This document shows, one piece after another, positions 7,340-17,259 of a DNA stretch of 64,000 nt. Made by a program: the position numbers and the translations under genes. The notes below the pieces were generated by a model, which ran no database searches, was not told the origin of the DNA, and worked only from the letters and a program-made list of their open reading frames with translations. Numbering within the stretch: position 1 is the stretch's first letter; each line of letters opens with the position of its first letter. This DNA is from an uncultured Selenomonadales bacterium (GTDB lineage: Bacteria; Bacillota; Negativicutes; Acidaminococcales; Acidaminococcaceae), in the NCBI GenBank assembly GCA_900315805.1, contig ONAN01000001.1, forward strand, positions 62,001-126,000. Direction: 5' to 3'.

Positions 7340-10300
7340 ATGGGAGACATCAAACGTATTTTTGTGGAAAAGAAGGAAGCCTTTGCCGTCGAAGCAAAAG
7401 GTCTGCTGGCAGACCTGCGCGACAACCTGCGCCTGGGCGGGCTGAAAAATGTCCGTATCCTGGCACGGTACGATGTCATGGGTTTATCGGACCGGGAATT
7501 CGCGGAAGCCAGGAAACTGGTCCTTTCCGAACCCCCCGTGGACACGGTGACGGAAGAACTTGTGACGGCACCGGATGAGCAGGCCTTCGCCATCGAGCTG
7601 CTGCCCGGTCAGTACGACCAGCGCGAAGATTTCGCGGAGCAGTGCATCCAGCTGATTTCCCAGAACAAGAAGCCCGTCGTGGCGGCTGCCAAAGTCTTTG
7701 TCCTCAAGGGTGCCCTGACGGATGCGGAATTCGCCGCCGTCAAAAAGTACCTGATCAACCCCATTGAGGCCCGGGAAGCGGCCATGGAAAAGCCGGAAAC
7801 CCTGGAAGACACGTGGGCGGAACCGGCCGACGTGGCCCGCATGGACGGGTTCCTCGACCTGGACAAGGACGCTGTGGCCGCCCTCCAGCAGGAACTGGGC
7901 CTGGCCATGAGCGTCGAGGACCTGCTCTGGATCCAGAAATACTTTAAAGAAGAAGAAAAACGCGTGCCGACCATTACGGAAATCCGGGTGCTGGATACGT
8001 ACTGGTCCGACCATTGCCGCCATACGACGTTCATGACCAACCTGGACGACATCACCATTGAGCCGGGTGTCTACGCCAAACCGGTGGAAGACGCGTTCCG
8101 CGCCTACCTGGCGGCCCGCGACGAAGTATACGGCAAAGACACGAAGCGGCCCATCACGCTGATGGATATGGCCTGCATCGCGACGAAGAAACTGAAGAAG
8201 GAAGGCAAGTTCCCCGACAACGACGATTCCGAGGAAATCAATGCCTGCTCCATCGTCGTGCCCATCGAGGTGGACGGCAAAAAAGAGGAATGGCTCGTCA
8301 TGTTCAAGAACGAGACCCATAACCATCCGACGGAAATCGAACCGTTCGGCGGCGCGGCCACGTGCCTCGGCGGCGCCATCCGCGATCCCCTGTCGGGCCG
8401 TGCCTATGTGTACCAGGCCATGCGCGTCACCGGTGCCGGCGACCCCCGCATGCCGATTGAAAAGACCCTGCCCGGCAAGCTGCCGCAGCGCAAGCTGACC
8501 ATCGGTGCCGCCGCGGGCTACAGCTCTTACGGCAACCAGATCGGCCTGGCGACCGGCCAGGTGCAGGAATACTATAACGACCGTTTCGTGGCAAAACGCA
8601 TGGAAATCGGCGCCGTCATGGGTGCCGCGCCGAGAAACGCCGTCATCCGCAAACGTCCGGAACCGGGCGACCTGATCGTCCTGCTGGGCGGCCGTACGGG
8701 CCGTGACGGCATCGGCGGCGCCACCGGTTCTTCGAAGGAACACACGGTGAACTCCCTGGCGGAATGCGGTTCCGAAGTGCAGAAAGGCAATCCGCCGACG
8801 GAACGCAAGATCCAGCGCCTCTTCCGGAATCCCGACGTGGCCCGGCTGATCAAGCGCTGCAACGACTTCGGTGCCGGCGGCGTGTCCGTCGCCATCGGCG
8901 AACTGGCGGACGGCCTGAACATCAACCTCGACAAAGTAACGAAAAAGTACGCCGGCCTGGACGGCACGGAACTGGCCATTTCCGAATCGCAGGAACGCAT
9001 GGCCGTCTGCATCGCCCCCGGCGACTGGGACAAGTTCTCCGCGTTCGCGGACAAGGAAAACCTCGAAGCGACGGTCGTCGCGACCGTCACGGAAGAACCG
9101 CGTCTTGTCATGTACTGGCGCGGCGACAAGATCGTCGACATTTCCCGCAAATTCCTCGACACGAACGGCGTGGCACAGCATGCCAAGGCCGTCGTGGAGG
9201 CAGTGACGGGGGATTCCGTGTTCGACAAGGTGCCGGACGCCGTCACGGCGGCACCGGACCTGCATGCGGCCTGGCTGGCCAACCTGGGCCGCCTGAACGT
9301 GTGCAGCGAAAAAGGCCTGTCGGAACGGTTCGACAGCACGATCGGCCGGGCGACGGTCCAGATGCCTTTCGGCGGCCGGATGCAGCTGACGCCGGCCCAG
9401 GGCATGGTGGCCCAGATCCCCGTGCTGCACGGCCATACGGACGCGGCGTCCCTCATGGCCCACGGCTACAATCCCGACGTGGCCTGCTGGAGCCCCTTCC
9501 ACGGCGCCATGTACGCCGTTACGCAATCCCTGGTCAAGGCGGTCGCCCTGGGTGCCGACCCGGACACGCTGCGCCTGACCTTACAGGAATATTTCCAGAG
9601 CATGAAGGCTCCTTCCGACTGGGGCCTGCCGGTGGCAGCCCTGCTGGGCGCCAACCTGGTGCTCGAAAAGATGGAAGTCCCCGCCGTGGGCGGCAAGGAC
9701 TCCATGTCCGGTACCTTCAACGACGAACTCAACGTACCGCCCACGCTCGTCTCCTTCGCTGTCAATGTCATTGACGGCCGGAAGACCGTGACTTCGGAAT
9801 TCAAACAGGCCGGGGACAAGGTCGTATTCCTGAGCACGCCGCTTTTGGAAGGCGCCATCCTCGACTTCGACGCCCTGCGCCGCAACCTGCGCACGGTCCA
9901 CCAGCTCATGCTGGAAGGCCGCATCCGCGCGGCGGCCGCGGTGGAAGAGGGCGGTATCGCGGCGGACCTCACGAAGATGACCCTGGGCAACGGCCTGGGC
10001 TTCTCCTTCATCAAACCGTTCCCGCACACGGAAAGCCTCTTCAGCCTCCAGCCCGGCGGCATGCTGCTCGAAGTGGCGGCCGATGCCGACACGGATGCCA
10101 TGTTCGACGGCCTGGACCACCTGGTGCTGGGCTATGTGACGGACAAACCGGAAATCCGCCTGAATGACACGGCCTGGACGAACGCCGAGCTGACGGAAGC
10201 CTGGACGAAACCGCTGGACAAGGTGTTCCCGGCCAAAGCGCCTGTCGTGGACACGCCGGCCGACCTGCAGGATATGCCTCTGTACCATCAGGAACTGCCG

Positions 10301-11122
10301 CTGACGGCACCCTTCTCCCTGGCGGTACCGAAGGTCTTCATTCCGGTCTTCCCGGGCCAGAACTGCGAATACGATTCGGCACGTGCCTTTGAAAAGGCCG
10401 GTGCCGCAACGGATACCTTCGTCGTGCGCAACCTGACGCCGGCGGCCATCGAAGAGACGGTCGAAGCCATGGTGAAAGGCATCCGGGACGCCCAGATCAT
10501 CATGCTGCCCGGCGGCTTCAGTGCCGGCGACGAACCGGACGGCAGCGGCAAGTTCATTGCCACCATGTTCCGCAATCCGCGCATCGCCGATGCGGTCAAC
10601 GATCTGCTGCAGAACCGCGACGGCCTCATGCTGGGCATCTGCAACGGCTTCCAGGCCCTCATCAAGCTGGGCCTCGTCCCGTACGGCGAAATCCGTCCGC
10701 TCGAAGCCGATTCCCCGACGCTGACCTTCAACACCATCGGCCGCCATCTGTCGCAGATGGTTTATACGCGCATCGTTTCCAACAAGTCGCCGTGGCTCAA
10801 CCTGGTCGAACCCGGTGATATCCACGCCATTGCCATATCCCACGGCGAGGGCCGTTTCTACGCGCCGGCCGACACGATCCGCGAACTGTTCCGCAACGGC
10901 CAGGTGGCCACGCAGTACGTGGACCTGGACGGCAAACCGACCATGGCCAGCCCCTTCAACCCGAACGGCTCCCTGTACGCCATCGAAGGCATCACGAGCC
11001 CCGACGGCCGTGTCCTCGGCAAGATGGGCCACAGCGAACGCTACATTCCCGGCCTGATGCAGAACATTTACGGCGAAAAAGACCAGCACATCTTCGAAGC
11101 CGGCGTGCAGTACTTCAAGTAA
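7340..11122 (+). CDS. purL: Phosphoribosylformylglycinamidine synthase, single-chain clostridial type
   Basis: This enzyme converts FGAR to FGAM with glutamine and ATP in purine synthesis. The 1260-residue chain fuses the synthetase (DTYWSDHCRHTTF near residue 220; FKNETHNHPTEIEPFGGAATC; a second half with GGKDSMSGTF) to a C-terminal class I glutamine amidotransferase. The latter has nucleophile Cys1101 in LGICNGFQ and His1168/Glu1170 in HGEGRF. The chain is close to the length of the clostridial single-polypeptide form. The start ATG at 7340 has GGAGG 7 bases upstream; an earlier in-frame ATG at 7301 lacks a site. It is monocistronic between its own promoter and a strong terminator; no other pur gene is in the window. 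Confidence 0.97.
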   Translation: MGDIKRIFVEKKEAFAVEAKGLLADLRDNLRLGGLKNVRILARYDVMGLSDREFAEARKLVLSEPPVDTVTEELVTAPDEQAFAIELLPGQYDQREDFAEQCIQLISQNKKPVVAAAKVFVLKGALTDAEFAAVKKYLINPIEAREAAMEKPETLEDTWAEPADVARMDGFLDLDKDAVAALQQELGLAMSVEDLLWIQKYFKEEEKRVPTITEIRVLDTYWSDHCRHTTFMTNLDDITIEPGVYAKPVEDAFRAYLAARDEVYGKDTKRPITLMDMACIATKKLKKEGKFPDNDDSEEINACSIVVPIEVDGKKEEWLVMFKNETHNHPTEIEPFGGAATCLGGAIRDPLSGRAYVYQAMRVTGAGDPRMPIEKTLPGKLPQRKLTIGAAAGYSSYGNQIGLATGQVQEYYNDRFVAKRMEIGAVMGAAPRNAVIRKRPEPGDLIVLLGGRTGRDGIGGATGSSKEHTVNSLAECGSEVQKGNPPTERKIQRLFRNPDVARLIKRCNDFGAGGVSVAIGELADGLNINLDKVTKKYAGLDGTELAISESQERMAVCIAPGDWDKFSAFADKENLEATVVATVTEEPRLVMYWRGDKIVDISRKFLDTNGVAQHAKAVVEAVTGDSVFDKVPDAVTAAPDLHAAWLANLGRLNVCSEKGLSERFDSTIGRATVQMPFGGRMQLTPAQGMVAQIPVLHGHTDAASLMAHGYNPDVACWSPFHGAMYAVTQSLVKAVALGADPDTLRLTLQEYFQSMKAPSDWGLPVAALLGANLVLEKMEVPAVGGKDSMSGTFNDELNVPPTLVSFAVNVIDGRKTVTSEFKQAGDKVVFLSTPLLEGAILDFDALRRNLRTVHQLMLEGRIRAAAAVEEGGIAADLTKMTLGNGLGFSFIKPFPHTESLFSLQPGGMLLEVAADADTDAMFDGLDHLVLGYVTDKPEIRLNDTAWTNAELTEAWTKPLDKVFPAKAPVVDTPADLQDMPLYHQELPLTAPFSLAVPKVFIPVFPGQNCEYDSARAFEKAGAATDTFVVRNLTPAAIEETVEAMVKGIRDAQIIMLPGGFSAGDEPDGSGKFIATMFRNPRIADAVNDLLQNRDGLMLGICNGFQALIKLGLVPYGEIRPLEADSPTLTFNTIGRHLSQMVYTRIVSNKSPWLNLVEPGDIHAIAISHGEGRFYAPADTIRELFRNGQVATQYVDLDGKPTMASPFNPNGSLYAIEGITSPDGRVLGKMGHSERYIPGLMQNIYGEKDQHIFEAGVQYFK

Positions 11123-11165
11123 GCGGCAGCACGTGACGAAAAACTAAAAAGAACATAAAAAACAA

Positions 11166-11205
11166 CCTCCAGGCAAGCTGTCTATGGCTTACCTGGAGGT
11201 TTTTC
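11166..11205. terminator. Intrinsic terminator between purL and the RHH gene
   Basis: CCTCCAGGCAAGC and GCTTACCTGGAGG form a 13-bp stem with one wobble, followed by TTTTT on the plus strand and flanked by an A-rich run that gives Us on the minus strand. It can serve both convergent genes. Confidence 0.9.
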
Positions 11206-11221
11206 CTTCCGCAGGGTTCCG

Positions 11222-11497
11222 TTATTTGTTGAACTTGAACAAGACGCCGCTCGTGGGGCGGGAGTTCTGTTTTCTGGCCAGATCCTTCGCGGTCTGCGTG
11301 TCCCTGTATTCCGAGGCACTTTCTTCCTCAATATGGATGCGGCCCCGTTTGCTTTCGAAATCGTCGATGACCCATTTCAGGATCTGTTCGATTTCCTTGT
11401 TGACGGAGCGGCCGTTCATTTCCGCGATATATTTCATCTTCGCCATGATGAGGGGATGGATGCGGAGCGTAAAGCGGGATTGTTCCATGGCACACAT
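11222..11497 (-). CDS. Arc-type ribbon-helix-helix DNA-binding protein
   Basis: A 91-residue protein. The N-terminal MEQSRFTLRIHPLIMAKMKYIAEMNGRSVNKEIEQIL segment has the strand-helix-helix pattern of Arc/MetJ-like repressors: a polar beta strand (SRFTLRI), helix A, the G-R-S-V-N turn and helix B. The rest is charged and probably disordered. GAAGGAGG lies 7 bases before the ATG at 11497; a second ATG three codons in is possible. It stands alone, divergent from the M16C protease gene and convergent with purL, with a near-consensus promoter at 11549-11577. TGAC/GTCA half-sites between that promoter and the gene suggest autoregulation, which is inference. No toxin partner is adjacent, so an antitoxin role is not supported. 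Confidence 0.8.
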   Translation of the reverse strand: MCAMEQSRFTLRIHPLIMAKMKYIAEMNGRSVNKEIEQILKWVIDDFESKRGRIHIEEESASEYRDTQTAKDLARKQNSRPTSGVLFKFNK

Positions 11498-11513
11498 GAT
11501 AAAGCCTCCTTCA

Positions 11514-11540
11514 GAATGACGTCATTTCAGTGTCATGTTT
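11514..11540 (-). promoter_or_regulatory. Possible operator for the RHH repressor
   Basis: The palindrome ATGACGTCAT and a nearby second half-site (minus strand: ATGAC-n7-ATGACGTCAT) lie between the promoter and the ribosome binding site of the RHH gene. Ribbon-helix-helix repressors bind such short repeated half-sites. Confidence 0.4.
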
Positions 11541-11548
11541 CTGCTTTC

Positions 11549-11577
11549 ATTATAGTGAGTTTGGGACAAAATGACAA
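11549..11577 (-). promoter_or_regulatory. Promoter of the RHH gene
   Basis: Read on the minus strand: TTGTCA (11577-11572), 17-base spacer, perfect TATAAT (11554-11549). The start would fall just before the TGAC repeats. Confidence 0.85.
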
Positions 11578-11671
11578 GACGCGGGGAAAGGAACCTGTCG
11601 TCCCCGGCCGAATTATGATAAAATAAAAATGTGTGTGTGAAAAGGCAATTACCGAAAAAGGAGTCATACCA

Positions 11672-14611
11672 TTGCAGAATCTGAATTTGGAAGCAGCAAA
11701 ACAGGCCGCGGCCAAAGGCGGCTTTGAAATTGTAAAGGCACGGTTCGTGCCCGAAGTGAATTCCCGCGTGTATCTGATGAGCCACAAGGTCAGCGGGGCC
11801 CGTCTGTTGTTCCTCGCCAATGACGACGACAACAAAGTCTTCGATATCGGGTTCCGGACGCCGCCGTCCGATGACACGGGCGTGGCGCACATCATGGAAC
11901 ATTCCACCCTGTGCGGGTCGCGCAAGTACCATGTCAAGGAGCCGTTCGTCGAACTGGTCAAGGGGTCGCTGAACACGTTCCTCAACGCCATGACCTATCC
12001 CGACAAGACGGTCTATCCCGTGGCGAGCCGCAACGCGAAGGACTTCCGCAACCTGATGGATGTCTATCTGGATGCCGTGTTCTATCCGCTGCTGCGGGAA
12101 AACAAGTACGCCCTGAAACAGGAAGGGTGGCACTACGAAATGAAGCAGCCGTCGGACCCCCTGGTCTGGAACGGCGTCGTCTACAATGAAATGAAGGGCG
12201 TCTATTCCGCACCGGATGCCCTGCTCGAATACTACGGCAAAAAGATGCTCTTCCCCGATTCGCCGTACCGCTTTGAATCGGGCGGCCTGCCGGAAGAGAT
12301 TCACAACCTGACGCAGGAAGCCTTCGTGAACTTCCACAGCACCTATTACAGCCCGGAAAATTCCTACATTTATCTGTACGGCGATATGGATATGGCGGAC
12401 ACGCTGGCGTTCCTCGATACGTATCTGAAGGATTTCCCCAGGACGGGGAAGGTCCATTCGGAAATCCCCTTGCAGAAACCCTTCGACAAGACCGTGGAGT
12501 ACGAGGGTACCTATTCCGTACCGGCCGGCGAAGCGACGGAAGGGAAGACCTTCCACGAAGTGCAGATCGTCGCTTCGGACATGCGGGATTTGAAGACGAC
12601 CTTCGCCATGAAGATGCTCGAGTCGGTCCTGCTGGAATCGGAATCGTCGCCCCTGCGCCGGGCCCTGCTCGACGCCGGTGTGGCCGCCGATATCACGGGC
12701 GGCTTCAGCGGCAGCATGCTCCAGCCGGTCTTCAGCGTACGCGCATCGGGCAGTGACAAGCAGAACAAGGAGCCCTTCATCAAGGCCCTGTACCACAACC
12801 TGCAGAAGATCAGCCGCGAAGGCATCGACAAGGAACTGCTGGAATCGGCCCTCAACGCGACGGAATTCAAGCTGCGCGAAGCCGATTTCGGGCCCTATCC
12901 GAAGGGACTCATCTTCGGCCTCGACATCATGGACAGCTGGATTTACGACATCGACCCCTTCGAGGCCATGAGTTACGAAAAGATTCTGAAGGAACTGCGG
13001 GACGCCATTCCGACCCGCTATTACGAATCCCTGATTGAGACGAACCTGCTGGACAACACGCACCGCGTCATCCTGACCCTGGCGCCGGAGCCGGGCAAGG
13101 AGGAACGGGAACAGGCGGCCCAGGCCGCCAAACTGGCGGAATACCGCAAGACCCTGAGCGAAGCGGAACTGGAAGGGTTCTGCGCGGAATGCGCCGAACT
13201 GCACCGCCGGCAGGGCGCGCCCGATGCACCGGAAGATTTGGAATCCATTCCGCTGCTGAAGCGCGAAGATATCCGCCGGAAGACGGAATGCCTCCAGGTG
13301 GAGGAAGAGCAGGCCGGCGGCGGTACGCTGCTGTACCAGGACCTGCCGACGAACAAGATCACCTATCTGAACTGGTATTTCGACGTGTCCGGCCTGGATC
13401 CGGCCCTGCTGCCGTACTGCAGCCTCTTGAGCGATGTGCTGGGCAAGTTCAACACGCAGGAATACAGCTATGCGGACCTGGCCAAATACACGGCCATGTA
13501 CACGGGCGGCATCGACCTGAACTTCGTGTCCATGGGGGAGACGGGGGACTGTAGCAAGTATTCCCTGTACTTCGTCATGAAGGCGAAGTGCCTGACGGCC
13601 AAACTGCCTGAACTGTTCAAAATCATCCGCGCCTTCAGCATGCACACCCTGTTCGAAGACAAGGACCGCCTGAAGGAACTCATCGGCCAGATCAAGACCG
13701 ACTGGGACAACAACTTCTTCGAGCGCGGCCAGTCCGTCGCCCTGACGCGGCTGGGATCCTATTTCTCCGCCTGCACGCGCGTGACGGAGCAGGATTACTT
13801 TTCCTACTATGAATTCCTGAAACACCTGACGGAAAATCTGGACGCGGAACTGGACCATGTCTTCGCCGTCCTGAAACGCCTCATGGGGTATTTCTTCAAT
13901 AAGACCCGGTATGTACTGTCCTACAGCTGCGATGCCTGCGACCGGGAGAAGGTGCGCGCGGCGGCCCTGGCCTATGCGGCCGGCCTGCCGGACAGCGGGA
14001 TTGCCGGCAAACCGGTCGTGCCCTTCGCGGCACCGGGCCACAACGAAGCCATCGCGACGGCGGGCAAGGTGCAGTACGTGACGGCCGGCGGCGACTTCAT
14101 CCGCCACGGCTTCCGCTACACCGGCGCCATGCTGGTCCTGGCCACCATGCTGCGCTACGACTACCTGTGGACGAAGATCCGTGTCCAGGGCGGCGCCTAC
14201 GGTGCCAACGCCACCTTCGAACGCAACGGCGCCATGGTGCTCTCCACGTACCGCGACCCCCAGCTGGAAAACAGCCTCCGCACTTTTGCGGAACTGCCGG
14301 CGTGGCTGCGGAACGTACAGCTTTCGCCGCGTGAGATGACGAAATACGTCATCGGTACCATGAGCGGTGTCGACGTGCCCCTGACGAATTCGATTAAAGT
14401 TTCCCAGGCCGCCATCCGCCGCTTCTGGAAGGTGACGGACGCCATGCGGCAGCAGACGCGCGACGAAATCCTCGATGTGACGCCCGACGACATCCGCGCC
14501 CTGGCCGACGTGGCCGAAGCCGTCCTGCAGGACCGCCATATCTGCGTCGTCGGGGGACAGGCCGCCATCGACGGGGCCCGGGACGAGTTTGAGTCCGTTT
14601 TGAAGGCGTGA
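11672..14611 (+). CDS. M16C family zinc metalloprotease (presequence protease-like insulinase)
   Basis: A protein of about 979 residues with the inverted zinc motif HIMEH at 73-77 (His73, Glu76, His77), followed by STLCGSRKY, and the downstream glutamate region VVYNEMKGVYS. Size and the two-half architecture fit subfamily M16C (human PreP, bacterial homologues), which degrades unstructured peptides inside a closed chamber. No signal peptide is seen, so it is probably cytoplasmic. I chose the TTG at 11672 because AAAAAGGAG ends 7 bases upstream and the product then starts MQNLNLEAAK; the first in-frame start at 11633 has no site. It lies 157 bases before pnp, which has its own promoter. Confidence 0.92.
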   Translation: MQNLNLEAAKQAAAKGGFEIVKARFVPEVNSRVYLMSHKVSGARLLFLANDDDNKVFDIGFRTPPSDDTGVAHIMEHSTLCGSRKYHVKEPFVELVKGSLNTFLNAMTYPDKTVYPVASRNAKDFRNLMDVYLDAVFYPLLRENKYALKQEGWHYEMKQPSDPLVWNGVVYNEMKGVYSAPDALLEYYGKKMLFPDSPYRFESGGLPEEIHNLTQEAFVNFHSTYYSPENSYIYLYGDMDMADTLAFLDTYLKDFPRTGKVHSEIPLQKPFDKTVEYEGTYSVPAGEATEGKTFHEVQIVASDMRDLKTTFAMKMLESVLLESESSPLRRALLDAGVAADITGGFSGSMLQPVFSVRASGSDKQNKEPFIKALYHNLQKISREGIDKELLESALNATEFKLREADFGPYPKGLIFGLDIMDSWIYDIDPFEAMSYEKILKELRDAIPTRYYESLIETNLLDNTHRVILTLAPEPGKEEREQAAQAAKLAEYRKTLSEAELEGFCAECAELHRRQGAPDAPEDLESIPLLKREDIRRKTECLQVEEEQAGGGTLLYQDLPTNKITYLNWYFDVSGLDPALLPYCSLLSDVLGKFNTQEYSYADLAKYTAMYTGGIDLNFVSMGETGDCSKYSLYFVMKAKCLTAKLPELFKIIRAFSMHTLFEDKDRLKELIGQIKTDWDNNFFERGQSVALTRLGSYFSACTRVTEQDYFSYYEFLKHLTENLDAELDHVFAVLKRLMGYFFNKTRYVLSYSCDACDREKVRAAALAYAAGLPDSGIAGKPVVPFAAPGHNEAIATAGKVQYVTAGGDFIRHGFRYTGAMLVLATMLRYDYLWTKIRVQGGAYGANATFERNGAMVLSTYRDPQLENSLRTFAELPAWLRNVQLSPREMTKYVIGTMSGVDVPLTNSIKVSQAAIRRFWKVTDAMRQQTRDEILDVTPDDIRALADVAEAVLQDRHICVVGGQAAIDGARDEFESVLKA

Positions 14612-14645
14612 GGGCGGAAACCGTCCATATTCTGACAAATCCCAG

Positions 14646-14674
14646 TTGACCGAAACTGTTACAAACTTTATAAT
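14646..14674 (+). promoter_or_regulatory. Promoter of pnp
   Basis: TTGACC (14646-14651), 17-base spacer, perfect TATAAT (14669-14674), 94 bases before the pnp start. No rpsO gene lies upstream, unlike in many bacteria. Confidence 0.85.
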
Positions 14675-14768
14675 ATATGTGTTATGTTACTTTTTTAGTT
14701 AGTTTCCCATTTTTTAATAGTTGTGCTCTGCACAAAGTTTGTAAAGAAGTAGTGATAGGAGGAAAAAG

Positions 14769-16847
14769 ATGAACAGTTACACAATGGACCTGGGAGGCAG
14801 ACCGCTTACCCTCGAATTCGGTGAAGTCTGCAAACAGGCGAACGGCGGCCTGCTCGTACGCTATGGCGATACGGTGGTGGTAGTGGCCGCAACGGGTACC
14901 AAGACCCCGCGGGAAGGCGTGGATTTCTTCCCCCTGACCGTCGACTTTGAAGAAAAGATGTACGCCGTAGGCAAGATCCCCGGCGGTTTCATTAAACGCG
15001 AAGGACGTCCGAGCACGCACGCCATCCTGACGAGCCGCCTCATTGACCGTCCCATCCGCCCCATGTTCCCGGAAGGCTATCATAACGACGTGCAGATTGT
15101 CTGCACGGCCGTTTCCGTAGACCCCGACAATGCCCCGGACATCCCCGGCATGATCGGTGCTTCCGCCGCCCTGTGCGTATCCGACATCCCCTTCCTGGGA
15201 CCCATCGCCGGCGTACGCGTCGGCCTGGTGGACGGCAAATTCATCGTCAACCCGACGGTGGAACAGTTCAAGGTCAGCCGCCTGAACCTGGCCGTTGCCG
15301 GCACGAAGGACGCCATCCTGATGGTCGAAGCCGGCGCCAAGGAAATTTCCGAACAGGAAATGCTGGACGCCATCTTCTTCGCCCATGAAAACATTAAGAA
15401 GATCTGCGACTTCATCAGCAAAATCCAGGCTGAAATCGGCAAACCGAAGATGGAATTCACGCCGGTACAGCCCCGCGAAGAACTGGTGAAGGAAATCGAG
15501 GAATACGGTTCCGCCAAGCTGAAGGACGCCCTCATGGACGCCAACAAGCTGGAACGCGAAGAAAACGTCGACAAGGTCAAGAAGGAAATTGCCGAAGTAT
15601 TCCTGGAAAAATATCCTGACGAAGGCGCCGATGTCGCTTACGTCATCCAGAAACTGGTCAAGAAGATCGTCCGCCACACCATCGCCGTGGAAAAGGTACG
15701 TCCCGACGGCCGTGCCCTGGACGAAGTCCGCAAAGTTACGTGCCGCGTCGGCGTGCTGCCCCGTGTCCATGGTTCCGCCCTGTTCACCCGCGGCCAGACC
15801 CAGATCCTGAACGCCTGCACCCTGGCTCCGCTGCGCGAAGCACAGGTCATCGAAGGCCTGGGACCGGAAGAAACCCAGCGCTACATTCACCAATACAACT
15901 TCCCGCCTTATTCCGTAGGCGAAACGAAACCGCTGCGCAGCCCGGGCCGCCGCGAAATCGGCCATGGCGCTCTGGCAGAACGCGCCCTGCTGCCTGTCAT
16001 TCCTTCGGAAGATGAATTCCCGTACACCCTGCGTCTGGTGTCCGAAGTCCTGGAATCCAACGGTTCTTCCTCCATGGGTTCCGTCTGCGCCAGCACCCTG
16101 TCCTTGATGGATGCCGGCGTGCCCATCAAGGCTCCTGTAGCCGGTGTTGCCATGGGCCTCGTCAAAGACGGGGACTTCTTCACGATTCTGACCGATATCC
16201 AGGGCCTGGAAGACGCCCTGGGCGATATGGACTTCAAAGTTGCCGGCACGGCCCAGGGTATCACGGCCATGCAGATGGATATGAAGGTACACGGCATCAA
16301 CCGTGAAATCTTCGAACAGGCGCTGGCCCAGGCCAAACGGGGCCGCGAATTCATCATGGGCAAAATGATGGAATGCATCAGCGCGCCGCGCAAGGAACTG
16401 TCCAAGTGGGCTCCGAAGATCACGTCCATCATGGTGGATCCGGACAAGATCGCCAAGATCATCGGACCTGGCGGCAAGACCATCAAGAAGATCTGCGAAA
16501 CCACCGGTGCCAAGATCGATATCGAGGAAACGGGCAAAGTCTACATCGCTTCTCCCGACACGGATGCCGTGGAAAAGGCCATCAAGGCCATCGACGGCCT
16601 GACTGCCGAAGCCGAGGTAGGCAAGATCTACACGGGCAAAGTCACCCGCATCATGAATTTCGGCGCCTTCGTCGAAATCCTGCCGGGTAAGGAAGGCCTG
16701 GTCCACATTTCCCAGCTGTCCACGGAACACGTCGACAAGGTGGAAGATGTCGTGTCCGTCGGTGACGAAATCGCCGTCAAGTGCGTCGAAATCGACAACA
16801 AGGGCCGCATCAACCTGTCCCGCAAGGCTGTTCTGCAGGGCCGGTAA
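14769..16847 (+). CDS. pnp: Polyribonucleotide nucleotidyltransferase (PNPase)
   Basis: PNPase is a trimeric phosphorolytic 3'-5' exoribonuclease that also adds tails. The 692-residue protein has two RNase PH domains joined by a helical linker, a KH domain with [12 protein letters not shown] (about residue 562) and a C-terminal S1 domain ([22 protein letters not shown]). Length is normal. AGGAGG stands 6 to 8 bases before the ATG. A roughly 95-base leader follows the promoter; in other bacteria PNPase acts on its own leader, but no particular structure is claimed here. A strong terminator follows the gene. Confidence 0.98.
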   Translation: MNSYTMDLGGRPLTLEFGEVCKQANGGLLVRYGDTVVVVAATGTKTPREGVDFFPLTVDFEEKMYAVGKIPGGFIKREGRPSTHAILTSRLIDRPIRPMFPEGYHNDVQIVCTAVSVDPDNAPDIPGMIGASAALCVSDIPFLGPIAGVRVGLVDGKFIVNPTVEQFKVSRLNLAVAGTKDAILMVEAGAKEISEQEMLDAIFFAHENIKKICDFISKIQAEIGKPKMEFTPVQPREELVKEIEEYGSAKLKDALMDANKLEREENVDKVKKEIAEVFLEKYPDEGADVAYVIQKLVKKIVRHTIAVEKVRPDGRALDEVRKVTCRVGVLPRVHGSALFTRGQTQILNACTLAPLREAQVIEGLGPEETQRYIHQYNFPPYSVGETKPLRSPGRREIGHGALAERALLPVIPSEDEFPYTLRLVSEVLESNGSSSMGSVCASTLSLMDAGVPIKAPVAGVAMGLVKDGDFFTILTDIQGLEDALGDMDFKVAGTAQGITAMQMDMKVHGINREIFEQALAQAKRGREFIMGKMMECISAPRKELSKWAPKITSIMVDPDKIAKIIGPGGKTIKKICETTGAKIDIEETGKVYIASPDTDAVEKAIKAIDGLTAEAEVGKIYTGKVTRIMNFGAFVEILPGKEGLVHISQLSTEHVDKVEDVVSVGDEIAVKCVEIDNKGRINLSRKAVLQGR

Positions 16848-16860
16848 TACGTAAAACCAG

Positions 16861-16899
16861 ACAGCACAGGAGGGTCTGTCCCTTCTGTGCTGTTTTTTT
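16861..16899 (+). terminator. Intrinsic terminator after pnp
   Basis: ACAGCACAG and CTGTGCTGT arms with an AGGG...CCCT inner extension, followed by seven Ts. Confidence 0.95.
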
Positions 16900-16969
16900 A
16901 TATCGCCGTTCGGCCCGCGTTTATGGTACAATGAGGGCAGGAAAGCATTTTCAGGCAGGAGGTGGAACC

Positions 16970-17230
16970 ATGAACCTGTACATTTGGCGGCACAACAAGA
17001 CTTATCATTCCCACAGCATGATTGACGAACCGTGCGTCCTCAACGAGTTTTATCTGGACGCCCTGGCCATCGTGGCGGCCCCGTCCGTGGACGAGGCGCT
17101 GCAGATGCTGGCGGCCCGGAACGAGGGCTGGCGGGTGGAAGATTTGCGCAAGCTCGAGCCCCAGGTCATTCCCCTGGACAAGGGCGGCGTCGTGTTCACC
17201 CAGGTCCGCGGTTCCATCGACCACCTGTGA
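16970..17230 (+). CDS. Small conserved-looking protein of unknown function (86 aa)
   Basis: An 86-residue acidic protein with a good AGGAGG site 6 bases before its ATG. The sequence starts MNLYIWRHNKTYHSHSM, has a helix rich in small residues with DEALQMLAARNEGW, and ends GGVVFTQVRGSIDHL. No cysteine motif, signal peptide or membrane segment is visible. I do not recognise the family. It stands 29 bases upstream of dut and reads in the same direction, so it is probably the first gene of a dut-glycosylase operon. The only hint of function is that neighbourhood. Confidence 0.75.
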   Translation: MNLYIWRHNKTYHSHSMIDEPCVLNEFYLDALAIVAAPSVDEALQMLAARNEGWRVEDLRKLEPQVIPLDKGGVVFTQVRGSIDHL

Positions 17231-17259
17231 CAACCATCACTAAAGGAGCATCAGTTGGT

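Noticed and set aside
11222-11497. Antitoxin of a toxin-antitoxin pair
   Set aside because: The ribbon-helix-helix fold would fit, but no small toxin-like gene lies next to it; its neighbours are purL and a large protease on the other strand.
11522-14638. Minus-strand open frame of 1038 codons opposite the M16C protease gene
   Set aside because: It mirrors the codon pattern of the real gene in GC-rich DNA, has low-complexity Arg/His/Gln/Val composition, no family motif and no start signals. Similar mirror frames lie opposite purL, pnp, the lysine genes, the TRAP permease, ftsK-ygiQ and rimO-cinA.
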